From the NCBI GenBank assembly GCA_963995505.1, contig OZ023193.1, positions 3,100,001 to 3,164,000 on the forward strand: a DNA stretch of 64,000 nt. Reading direction: 5' to 3'. The DNA comes from Hypericum androsaemum (Eukaryota; Streptophyta; Magnoliopsida; Malpighiales; Hypericaceae). The notes under the pieces were generated by a model. That model saw only the letters and a list, made by a program, of their open reading frames with translations, was not told where the DNA came from and did not search any database. The position numbers were made by a program, and so were the translations under genes. Of the stretch, positions 1-13,998 are shown one piece after another (the stretch's first letter is position 1; every line of letters begins with the position of its first letter).

Positions 1-1187
1 TAGATTGTTAAATATTTTTAGATGTATTTTGTCACCATTAAAAAATCTACCTGATTAGAATTTCCTGCCAACTTTCACTGTTAGAACTTGTATAATATGC
101 GTCACACATCTCTCCCCAAGCGTCGTTGCAATATTGGCTCCTCCGTTTTATCTGGAAAAATATGAAAATGAATGTTTGCCATATGTTGACCTTTTATTTG
201 TTGTTACTTTGGAAATTTCCTTTTTTTTTAATCTTTTTTTCCTTCAAAAGAACATGAGATGAAGCACAGACATGGGAAGCTGGCAATTTCCTTATTTTTA
301 TCTCTGCAATGGGTTTGCATTTTGTATCATCTAGCAGACAAAACATCGTACAATGGAATTTAATTATTGATGTAATTTGACCCACGTTTTGAAGAGGTAG
401 AAATTGATTAATAGTTTGACCCCATATCGGATCTGCTAATAATGAGCATCTTGTAGAATGATATATACAATATTGAAATTGTCCAAGACCATGATTGCTA
501 ATGACAAAAAGAGCCAAGATTCCAGGGCCAAGCATCAAAAGTAGTTTTGGCTTTTGGGTAAATGAAATGAAAAATGATTTTTATTTAGACATATTAATTT
601 TTAATAAGTAAAGTATTGTACTCCTCCTAATAACCCAAAAAGAAAATTTCATCAAGATACATCACCTGTAATATTAGATAAAAATATATCATAATTCAAT
701 GAGATGTGCTATCTAATTAAACATGTCATACTAATATATATTTAGATCAAATAGTTGTTTAATCTTAAACAAAAAGTTTCAAATTCCTTTCCTAGAGAAC
801 GTAATAATCGGAATTCACTTGAGAAAGGAGCAGAACAGCGGGAAAAGTCGGCCCATGTTCAGTCCATGTTCCTTAAAGTACAGGTTCAGGCCCATTTTTT
901 TTTTATAATCTTACTATCTTAAAGAGAACCTCCTTTTTTGGTTTGGTCCGATAATGTAGAAATTTCGTTTTCACCATGGCTTCCTGCCCAACGACGAGTG
1001 GTACTTCACCTCCATCTCTCTTCTTCCCTAATATTATTTTCCTTAAATTTTTGTCAAGTACTAAACTACGAGACTCTTATGGGTTGACTTTGGATTACGT
1101 GCGTACGCGTGTTTATTTTATAATTCCTCTGAATCTTATTAGGATTTTTGTGTTTTAGAACTCAACTAATTTTACTATAATTTTTTA
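1..1187. other. Gene-free AT-rich intergenic DNA
   Basis: I see no supportable gene. A stretch near 590-720 begins with the motif aataagtaaagtattgta, which recurs at about 25480, 37055 and 58750. It is probably the 3' end of a LINE family read on the minus strand. Confidence 0.5.
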
Positions 1188-1272
1188 TTATTTGTTGAAT
1201 CTTATTATAATAAAAGAAACTTTCGTTGTAGGTAGTTTGGTGTCACACCATAGAAATGTCAAGACTATTCTT

Positions 1273-1580
1273 TCAGTTAAATCGTGATGTTGTTGGCCTG
1301 GACGAGCAAGCGGCCCCTTCGGGGGAGGAATAGTCGAACAGGAGGGGAGGCGAGTACAGGTTGGAGAACATAGTGGAGTTGGACGGTAGTTGAAACCTGC
1401 GGCACCGGCGGAATCGACGGATGAGGAGGATGAGGTGGCAGGAGAGGAGGCGGGAGTAGGTGACCAGTAGGAAGGCCGCCGCCACAACGACAACTATTGC
1501 GATGAGCGGCGGGCTGAAGTCCGCGCTCGAGACGCCGGTGTTGCTTGACGGCGGAGCAAACTGACTGGCAGATGATGAGG
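1273..1580 (-). pseudogene. ATL-type RING-H2 E3 ligase, N-terminal fragment
   Basis: Read on the minus strand, one frame gives a Ser/Thr-rich stretch, then FSPPLIAIVVVVAAAFLLV, then a basic run (LLIRRFRRCRR). This is the N-terminal membrane anchor plus stop-transfer signal of ATL-family RING-H2 ubiquitin ligases, closest in memory to the ATL51/52 type. The frame has no in-frame Met upstream: a TGA lies just before the Ser/Thr stretch, while neighbouring frames hold ATGs that do not give the anchor. After about 30 more residues it ends at a TGA near 1273. No RING-H2 finger (C-x2-C ... H-x2-H) follows. ATL genes are normally intronless, so this is a truncated, shifted remnant. It lies upstream of a Helitron-like end at 2182-2213 and may be captured cargo. 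The family call rests on the membrane segment and its flanks only. Confidence 0.5.
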
Positions 1581-2181
1581 ACGCTGTTGACGTGGTCGTA
1601 GACGTGGGTCATGCAGATGGAGACGGTGATGGGTCCCACAAGAGAGACAGAGAAGGAGAAGGGAAATGAGCTCTACCATCACACATATATATTTTTCTCT
1701 TTTCGCCTATTTAAATCGATGCAGTTTTCCTCGGTGAAAATTCTGCGGGTAAGAGATTGTTCATCCATAGGATGCCATTGAACTCACCAGAGAATCTTGA
1801 GATGCCGTATAAGATGATACACAAGTAGTTTCCGATACGTATGTATTTATCATTCACGATCAACAAAGACAAATAATTGAAAACACTGGTATTTATCTGC
1901 TTGAGCATGTCTTCAGTCATAGGGAGTTATATGTTGTCATTTCTAGAAGTGTTTCAAGTAAGAACACTAAGGTGTTAGTCAAGAGAGGTGATATTTCTGA
2001 TAAAGTTAGAACGTTCACAAAAATTATTGCGTACAAAGAGATTCTTATGACGTCTTAGGTAAATAAAAAAGAAAATAGTGTAATTAAATATGTAAGAGAA
2101 TATCTTATTTATTTACAACTTAAAAAAGAAAATCAATAAACGATATGTTTTGCGGGTTTTAAAACAAAACGATACTTATAT

Positions 2182-2213
2182 CGCGCGTGCGTCGCGCGTA
2201 CATTTTTGCTAGT
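2182..2213 (+). mobile_element. Helitron-like 3' terminus
   Basis: A GC-only hairpin (cgcgcg, loop tgcgt, cgcgcg; 2182-2198) is followed 10 bases later by CTAG at 2209-2212 and then T. A short GC-rich stem, an AT-rich spacer and terminal CTRR is the standard plant Helitron 3' signature. I could not identify the matching 5' TC end, so the element length is unknown. The ATL fragment upstream would lie inside it if the 5' end is before 1270. Confidence 0.45.
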
Positions 2214-2583
2214 AATAGATAAAATAAAGCTGTTTTTTACTGTATGATAAATTAACTTAAGATTTAAGTGCAGAAAAGAAAGTCACCTAATTAGATTTAA
2301 GTCAAATATCAAATTTGAATAGCGTCTAATTTCGCCTGACAATTATTAAAATAGTTTTGTTTTAAAAGATTCGAACTCGTTAAGCTACCAATTTATTGAA
2401 ATACTTGTTATTAACCAAGTCGAACGCCATCACATTCAATTAATTATCCTCCTTAAGATAAACGATACTAAATCCATCTTCCTAGAAGGAGGCTATTGGA
2501 CGAAAAAAAAGAAAAGAAAACGAAATATGAAGAAATTAGAGCAACTCGCTGACAAGGAAACGATCCAACTTAAATGGCCAGTA

Positions 2584-2597
2584 ACGTGGCGCCACGT
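2584..2597. promoter_or_regulatory. ACGT-core palindrome in SUD1 leader
   Basis: The leader carries the perfect palindrome ACGTGGCGCCACGT, made of two ACGT cores (G-box/ABRE-like) around GGCGCC. The same palindrome, flanked by TG and CA, lies in the terminal inverted repeats of the Mutator-like elements at 35.4 and 41.8 kb. Function is inferred from the motif only. Confidence 0.35.
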
Positions 2598-2739
2598 AAT
2601 CGACCACGAACCGCCTCGTGAAAATCCTCCAACCGAAAATAATAAAACCCCTCCCACGCGCCCAAACCGCGTCTCTTCCTCCCCCTCCCCAACCCCGCCC
2701 CCGCCACCGAAACCAACTGAAGCCCCGCGGTTTCCGATC

Positions 2740-5700
2740 ATGGATATCGACTCCGCCTCGGCCTCGGACTCCGCGTCGGGGTTTGATTCGCCGTCGAGCT
2801 CTACGGCGTCGTCTGATCCGGCCGCGAAGGAGAAAGGGAGCGGCGACGCAACGATGCCGTCGACGAGGTTCCCGGAGGGAGCCGACAACGAGGATGAGGA
2901 GGAGGAGGAAGACGTGTGCCGGATCTGTCGGAACCCGGGGGATTTGGATAACCCGCTCCGTTACCCGTGCGCTTGCAGTGGGAGCATCAAGTTCGTCCAC
3001 CAGGATTGCCTCCTCCAGTGGCTTAACCACTCCAACGCCCGCCAGTGCGAGGTCTTTTTTTCAATTCCTCGTTTCCTTTCGGTTTTTTTTTAATTAGGGA
3101 ATTTGGATTGGGGAATTTTGTCCTTTTGGTGTAACCTAGCTAGAAATGTGTTGACGATAGGGGTAGGTTAGTGAATTGTTGATGGAACAAAAGAAGTGCG
3201 CGGGGAAATTGCTCCGGTGCGACTTCTGATTTGGTCTGTACGGGTTTGCAGGTGTGCAAGCATGCCTTCTCCTTTTCTCCTGTTTACGCGGAGAATGCGC
3301 CGGCCAGGCTCCCGTTTCAGGAATTTGTTTTCGGGATGGCGATGAAGGCTTGTCATGTGTTGCAGTTCTTTCTGCGTCTCAGTTTCGTGCTTTCCGTCTG
3401 GCTCCTGATTATTCCATTTATAACGTTTTGGATTTGGCGGTTGGCTTTTGTGAGGAGCTTTGGTGAAGCTCAGAGGTTATTCGTGAGTCATATCTCGACG
3501 ACAGTTATTCTTACGGATTGTCTGCACGGTTTTCTGCTGTCTGCTAGCATCGTGTTCATCTTTCTGGGTGCGACTTCTCTGAGAGACTACTTGAGGCACT
3601 TGAGGGAACTTGGTGGACCGGAGGCTGACAGAGAAGACGAGGCAGATCGAAATGGTGGCCGTGCTGCTAGGCGAGTGCCAGGTGGCCAAGCCAATAGAAA
3701 CTTTGCTGGGGAGGCAAATGCTGAAGATGCTGCTGGTGTTCAAGGACTTGCTGGTGCTGGCCAAGCAATTAGAAGAAATGCAGAAAATGTTGCTGCTAGG
3801 TGGGAGATGCAGGCAGCACGACTTGAGGCTCATGTTGAACAGATGTTTGATGGTTTAGATGATGCTGATGGTGCAGAAGATGTGCCTTTTGACGAACTTG
3901 TTGGGATGCAGGGTCCTGTTTTCCATTTAGTTGAAAATGCATTCACGGTGAGGCTGTGTTCATCTTACTCTTGTTTGTGGTTGGTGTTCTTGTCATCAAT
4001 GTTGAAGTGCATTTAACACAAATAAGTTTTTTGCTTAATCAGTGGTGTCTAGGTTGCACAGCCGCCAAATTTATCTCTTCCATCTTTTATTTCGCCTTGT
4101 TTGAAGATGATGTGTCAATGTTTTCATACTTTTGACATGTTTCTTTGTCCTCGTTCGGTTTCAAAATTTCTCCTACACCTTGACCCTGCCTTTTCTTTCC
4201 CTGAATGTAAATTGACTGTGCTAGTGTGTTCCCATTGCAGGTCTTAGCCAGTAATACAATTTTTCTCGGTGTGGTGATCTTTGTGCCATTTTCGTTGGGA
4301 CGAGTCATACTCTACTACACATCATGGCTTTTCTCTTCTGCTAGTGCTCCAGTAATGTCAACAGTTGTGCCTCTCACACATACTGCACTCTCACTTGCAA
4401 ATATTACACTGAAAAATGCGTTGACTTCTGTTGCAAATTTAACATCCGAAGGCCAAGATGGTGAACTTGTTGGGCAGGTTGTTGACGTGTTACAAGCCAA
4501 TGCAAGTGTGCTAAGTTCAGTCTCGGATAATGTTACCGCTTCTCTCTCTACTGATTTGTTGAAAGGAGCCAGTATTGCTGCATCACGGCTTTCTGATGTT
4601 GCAACTCTTTCCATTGGATATTTATTCATATTTTTCTTGGTCTTCTGCTACGTGTGCACTATTGCTTTGATTCGCTACACTAAGGGTGAGCCTTTGACTA
4701 TGGGGAGATACCATGGCATTACATCTATAGCAGAGACAATTCCGTCTCTTTTAAGGCAGTTCCTTGGTGCAATGAGACATTTAATGACCATGATAAAGGT
4801 TGCCTTCCTTTTGGTGATTGAGCTTGGGGTGTTCCCGTTGATGTGTGGATGGTGGTTAGATGTTTGCACCATAAGAATGTTTGGAAAGACTATGTCCCAA
4901 AGAGCTCATTTCTTCTCAGTCTCTCCCCTGGCAAGCTCATTGATTCACTGGGTCGTGGGAATTGTTTACATGTTGCAAATAAGCATCTTTGTCAGCCTTC
5001 TCCGTGGGGTATTTTTCTTGTCCATTGCATCAATAATGACTGTGTGGTTGTAGATTTCTCCTGTTCTTGTCAGTTGACATTCACGTTCGCATTTGGCTCA
5101 TGCAGGTTTTACGCCATGGAGTTCTCTATTTTCTTCGAGATCCAGCTGATCCGAACTATAATCCTTTTAGGGATTTAATTGACGATCCTGTGCACAAGCA
5201 TGCCCGCAGGGTTCTGCTATCTGTTGCTGTGTATGGAAGTCTGATTGTGATGCTAGTATTTCTGCCTGTCAAACTTGCTATGCGAATGGCGCCTTCGATT
5301 TTCCCCCTTGATATAATGTAAGATCAGTTTCATTTATTTCCTGCTACTCTTCTACAGTTTGTGTATTTTTTTTTTATTGTTCTTCACTGATGCATTATGT
5401 GAATGGCTTGCAGGGTATCCGATCCATTTACAGAAATTCCAGCTGACATGCTTCTTTTCCAAATATGCATCCCATTTGCCGTGGAGCATTTTAAGTTGCG
5501 AACGACAATCAAATCACTCCTGCGCTTCTGGTTCCAAGCAGTTGGCTGGGCTTTTGGTTTAACCGATTTCTTGCTAGCCAGGCCTGAGGACAGTGGTGCC
5601 CAGGAAAATGCAAATGTGGAGCCAGGAAGGCAGGAGAGACTACAGGTTCTACAACAAGGTGGACAAGATCGGGCTATGGTGGCCCTTGTAGCTGCTAATG

Positions 5701-7711
5701 ACCCAAATAGAGGCATGGATACTCAATCTGCTGATGATTACGAAGGCGATGAACAGTCTGATTCAGAGTATGCATACTCTTCTGCATTTGATTTTGGCTA
5801 GATGTCATCTTTTGAATTATGTGAATATGTGCACATGTTCTCAACTACATTAACCAAGAATTTTCTCGTTTTGATAAATAGTTACGTTTGCTTGTTGGCA
5901 ATGTGCGATTCTTTTATTTTACTGCACACTATAATTAAATAAGATGCCCTGTAGTAGCAAACTACTTCCTTCTTGTTGAACTCGATATGTTTAGCAATCA
6001 AACAGCCAGGAAGTTTACATGTTTTCTAAATGTCTTAGCAAATAACTTGCACATGCAACAGTGTCATCTTGTCCGTTCCATTTTCTTCTCTCTATCTGTT
6101 GTCGAATTTGGTTTTCTTTTTCCTAAAATAATTTCTGCCACCCAGCATTTGTAAGATTTGTATGACCATAATTACTTTCATCAAATGGAAATTATTTATG
6201 TTGTCGTCACTGTGGAGACGCTTGCACAACCTCTACATATCTTGAACAAATCATCAGTTATTTTCTTCTCTGTTACATACCGGAAGAATGTATGCTATTT
6301 GATTGTTTGTTCGTGTTATGCTCAATTTTACTTTATTTTCGTTGATTAGCCTAGCTTCTATTTTTATTTGGATTGTGATTCAAGGCTGATATGGTTGCTC
6401 AATGTGTGCATGCTTGGTTCTTATAGCAGGTACAGCTTTGTTCTCCGGATTGTTCTCTTGTTAGTGGTAGCTTGGATGACCCTGCTCATTTTCAACTCAG
6501 CCTTAATAGTTGTGCCAATATCACTTGGGCGTGTCCTGTTCAACGCCATTCCTCTACTTCCAATAACCCATGGCATCAAATGCAATGGTATTCTCATGGC
6601 TGATTTTTTCATCTTTCTCATCTAATAATTTTGGAGCAACCACTGAGATCATTTTGCTTGCATTCAACAGATCTCTACGCTTTTATCATCGGAAGCTATG
6701 TTATTTGGACGGTTGTAGCTGGAGCCAGATATTCGCTTAAGCATGTCAGATCAAAGAGAATGGCAGTCTTGTGGGGTCATATTTGGAAGTGGTGTGGTAT
6801 TGTTCTCAAGAGTTCTGTGCTGCTATCTTTATGGGTATGGGTCATCATGGTTTTATTTAGCCTGTTTTCCACATCAGTTGCCGAATGCCATTGGGTCTGA
6901 CTTCTGTTGTAAAACTCATTGTTGTTATTACTTGCAGATCTTTGTCATACCCGTGTTGATCGGGCTGCTCTTTGAATTACTGGTCATTGTTCCCATGCGC
7001 GTCCCTGTAGATGAAAGCCCAGTTTTCCTCCTCTATCAGGACTGGGCCCTGGGACTTATTTTTCTAAAGATTTGGACAAGATTGGTTAGTTGAAAACGGG
7101 GTTGAAATTGCGTTTCTATGACCGATTAAAAGGCTATTGTTCAATAGTTTTAAGTCAACAACAGCTCTTACAGAATGATTAACTAGGTGTACTTGTTTTT
7201 CAAACAGGTTATGCTGGAGCACATGATGCCACTGGTGGATGAAACCTGGCGGGTTAAGTTCGAGCGGGTGAGAGAAGATGGCTTCTCCAGGTTGCAAGGC
7301 CTCTGGGTCCTGAGAGAAATTGTCCTCCCAATAATAATGAAGCTCCTTACAGCCCTTTGCGTACCGTATGTCTTGGCGAGAGGGGTATTCCCAGTGTTCG
7401 GGTACCCGTTGGTTGTGAACTCGGCAGTCTACCGTTTTGCATGGTTGGGATGCCTATGCTTCAGCGTGGTGTGGTTCTGCGGCAAGAGGTTCCATGTTTG
7501 GTTCACCAATCTTCACAATTCCATACGAGACGATCGCTATCTCATCGGTCGCAGACTTCATAACTTCGGGGAAGATGCTGCTTTGAATCGTGGCATGGCT
7601 GCTTCCTCCCTCGCGCAAAGTCCTGATTTGCAGGGAACTGATCTGATTAGGCATGACCAAGAAGCCGACGTGGGACTGAGATTCAGACGCGGTAACCGGC
7701 TAGAAGCTTAA
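2740..7711 (+). CDS. SUD1: SUD1/CER9-like (DOA10/MARCH6-type) ER membrane E3 ubiquitin ligase
   Basis: Nine exons join in frame to 1105 aa: 2740-3051, 3252-3947, 4241-5008, 5106-5317, 5414-5767, 6427-6587, 6671-6834, 6938-7084, 7208-7711. All introns are GT-AG. Arabidopsis SUD1 is about the same length. Residues 60-106 form a RING-CH finger (C60, C63, C77, C79, H87, C90, C103, C106). Many hydrophobic segments follow, including the conserved TD block and a charged middle around exon 2. The protein sits in the ER membrane, transfers ubiquitin to ERAD substrates, and in Arabidopsis modulates HMG-CoA reductase activity and cuticular wax/cutin. The Met at 2740 opens the acidic/Ser-rich leader typical of the family. 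An in-frame Met at 2527 exists, but the intervening residues look like translated 5' UTR. The exon 6 acceptor was set at 6426/6427 because it gives the conserved D-R-Y junction. Confidence 0.95.
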
Positions 7712-8720
7712 ATCGAGATGGGTTATAGCTTACGGTCTTGTCGAGGCTAGTGTCAAGCAAATTGGCCCATCTCCGGGTACTCCTAGGATTACGTATTTGT
7801 TCAAATTAATAGGGGTTTTGTGTACATCACTAACAGGTCACTGAAAGGAAGAACATCCACATTGCTGCTTACTAATGAAGTTACTTATCTATGAACCACG
7901 TACGTCAAGAAAAATCGATGTGTTTTGAATTTCAGGAGAAGGTGGTATCCCAGGGTACAACATCATGCCCAAGAAGCAAGCCGATTGCCTGCAGATAAGT
8001 TAACACAGTCCATGTTACTTATATTAAGTCGGAAAGTCCTATAAAATGAGAGCATCAAATTCCGGAGGGTGCTAGTGTAAAGCAGCCCAGTTCGTCGGCA
8101 GCAATAGCAGCCTACAATTTCTACTAATTCAACCCAGCTATTGCGTTCCTCGGCAGCAATAGCAGCCAGCTAGTCATTAGGTACATTGGTCGGGGAATGA
8201 TCAACAGAAATGAGTAGAAGCAAAACCCCCACTAGAATGAAAAGATTTTTTTACAGAGGTAAATCCGTCAAAACCAATGTTATAATATAATAATTCTTTT
8301 ATCCTAATAATTAATATATTTTAAAAAATTTAGTGTTAAATTTTGTACTGCATATTGTGACAAAAATTTACCAATCGACTATAATATTTGAATAACTTCA
8401 ATTTATCGAAATTAACCTGTTTTAACATTTTCAATAGGCTTGGGCGTCCTGGATTTTGATTTCAAACCAAAAGCTGCATTTAATTTCCCGTAGATGAACG
8501 GAATAACTCACCTAGTCCCAAGTTAAGAAATTGGGGTTAAGAAGAGAAATAAATCCAAATTACTTTAAATTCAACCAAGCCACACACAAGTTTCACCATC
8601 TGGTGGAGAAGTTCAACAAAAAGCCCTAATGAGATGTCTAAGCTACCATAGTAAATTCCCAAAAGCACACACCGGGAATATCATGAGGTTCATCTTCAGC
8701 AAAAATTAAGCTCAAAATAA
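7712..8720. other. Convergent intergenic region between SUD1 and the PABP gene
   Basis: This holds the 3' flanks of two genes that point at each other. The 16-mer ggcagcaatagcagcc occurs twice, near 8097 and 8152. I see no gene or complete mobile element. Confidence 0.5.
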
Positions 8721-11990
<3,270 letters not shown>

Positions 11991-12383
11991 CGCTGACAAA
12001 GGTCGAATCTTTTTCTTCTTTTTTTTTTGGGTAATTTCTCTTCCCTCTCCTCTTTTTATTCAAACAGATAAGATTCCAAACAGACCCAGAAGCGTAAACG
12101 ATGAAACCACAGGATAAACCGCCACGCACGTCAGGTGTTCGATAAAATTACGGAAAGAGAAAACACTTAATTTTTATTTTCTGGTTTTTGGGGTTTTCAG
12201 TTTTTTTTCTTTTTTTGTGGGTAAGGGAGGAGGAGAGGGAAGGAAAAAGGGGGAAAAATGATATTCGCCGCCGGGAGCGGCTGCGACGGCGGTGGAGACT
12301 GCTTCAAGTAGAGTGAAACTGCGATGGGAAAGGGGAAGAGAGGGGAATTCTTTTGTCGGCGGGGAGAGAGATATAAAGGGGGG

Positions 12384-12392
12384 AAACCCTAA
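12384..12392. promoter_or_regulatory. Telo-box in PABP promoter
   Basis: AAACCCTAA lies about 390 bp upstream of the poly(A)-binding protein start codon. Telo-boxes are common in plant promoters of translation-related genes. Function is inferred from motif and position. Confidence 0.45.
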
Positions 12393-12399
12393 TGTGGGG

Positions 12400-13643
12400 G
12401 TTAATTTTTCTGCGAGGAGAGATCTCGGCCGTTGGATCGGTGGATAATTGCTTAATTAGGAAGGGTTGTCTTCTTTATTAAGGAACGTGGCCTTTCACAT
12501 TGGAAGTTGTTTGACCAAGAGACGCAACTAGAGAAAGTCTTTGTGGATGAGGGCCCCGCTGGAAAAGTAACCTCTGATAAAGTGATAAGATATGCCTCAC
12601 TTTATTTCTTTTTTCATTTTTTTTGTGTAATATAGGCGGCAAATCTAAGGCTTATTTAAGGATAATAATTATGATAATTTTTTTTAGATTCTGAAAAACT
12701 TATTAGATAGTTTAGAGAAATTTGATTTCATTGTAATGTGGTTTTTACTATGTATCGTGTGGTTAAGTGATTGTACATTTAAAAAAAAAAATTAAGTAGC
12801 TTAGACCAACTACCACTAACTTTTTTCCATTTAGATACCGCTTTTAATATAAGTTGGAATTAAAATTAAGCGACGTGCTCAATTTAGACCAACATGCATT
12901 TAATTGTTGTTTGCAACACAACACGTCTTTGGTAAGTCGATTACGAAGTTGTTGTTCGTAAAATTTAAACCAGACATTAGAACTCTCTAAAAATTTAAAC
13001 CAACATAATTGTTGTTCGTAACACATGTTTTATGGTCGCCGCATCAATTTTCCTTTCCTAAACATTTCTAAAATCGTCAATAATAAATAATTTTATGAAA
13101 AAGAAATGAGGTTTTTTTATAAGTAAAATTATTTCATTCAGAAAAATACTCGCCACTAATAGCAAATATGATAATGATTATGTGAGCATGCATCTTTTAA
13201 ATTTATTATGAAATCTGCAATCTGCTAATTTATTTTATTAACGGATCGAAACTCTTGGTTCAAACAGCCTGCGATATCAATCTCATTGTGAAATCCAAGA
13301 TCATTGTTCTCGATTAATACTATAATGTAGTCGCATTAGATAAGGCAAGTATCAGTCTATAAAATTTCTTAGATTAGTTAACTGCACCAATTTCCAAATA
13401 CGGACTTTTTAAATAAAAAATAAAAATATTATTTCATCAAAACTACGAAGGAATATAATATCATCAATAAAATATTAAATATTATTTCATCAGACTTATT
13501 TGTATATTCTATTTATAAAAAAGTAGTTGTATATTAGGTGGTGGAGTGCAGGACGACACATGAGACGATAGTTGGGGACTTTTATCAGACAGAGAAGAAA
13601 ATTAGCAATTCCCAACCATTGTTTTTTCACTCTAAGCTTTTCC
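12400..13643. other. Gene-free AT-rich intergenic DNA
   Basis: No supportable gene. Between 12880 and 13025 the phrase ttgttgtt(c/t)g recurs several times as short degenerate repeats. Confidence 0.45.
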
Positions 13644-13843
13644 CAGTTCTCTCCCTCTCAGTACCTCTCGTCGTTGCATGAACACAAACCCGTAACGCAA
13701 TTGTTGCTAGGCTCTACTTGTTCATCGCCTGCAACATACCAGCTCTCTCCCTCTCAGTACCTCTCGTCGTTGCATGAACACAAACCCGTAACGCAATTGT
13801 TGCTAGGCTCTACTTGTTCATCGCCTGCAACATACCAGCTACA
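13644..13843. repeat. Tandem duplication of a 96-bp unit
   Basis: Two adjacent, essentially identical 96-bp copies; for example gtacctctcg starts at 13661 and again at 13757. Because 96 is a multiple of three, the plus-strand frame stays open and the same 32 residues are read twice. That reading is Ser/Thr/Leu-rich with few acidic residues, like a chloroplast transit peptide. Confidence 0.85.
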
Positions 13844-13892
13844 GGATTGTTCTTCACATTTTTTAGTTAATAAGTGAGTTATCAATGTAGCC

Positions 13893-13998
13893 AAAAAATA
13901 TTTAGCCTAACGGTACAAGACATACACAAATTGAAAGAAATATAGAGTTCAAACCCTAGTATTTGTAACGGTGATGCAAAATTTACCTTTCAAAAAAA
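13893..13998 (+). mobile_element. tRNA-derived SINE-like element
   Basis: A pol III A-box-like motif (tagcctaacgg, 13903-13913) is followed about 30 bp later by a B-box-like gagttcaaaccc (13945-13956). The tail is gcaaaatttacctttcaaaa plus further A's. A related copy with the same tail lies on the minus strand at 43195-43310. Confidence 0.5.

Noticed and set aside
2527..2739. Extended N-terminus for SUD1 starting at 2527
   Set aside because: The extra 71 residues have no counterpart in the family and the DNA looks like a 5' leader. The Met at 2740 begins the expected acidic/Ser-rich start.
2536..3030. Minus-strand 164-codon frame opposite SUD1 exon 1
   Set aside because: Low-complexity Arg/Gly reading antisense to a clear RING-CH exon.
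13572..13877. Independent 101-codon gene
   Set aside because: It is mostly the 96-bp tandem duplication, with no supporting splice or domain signal. At most it is a relic first exon.
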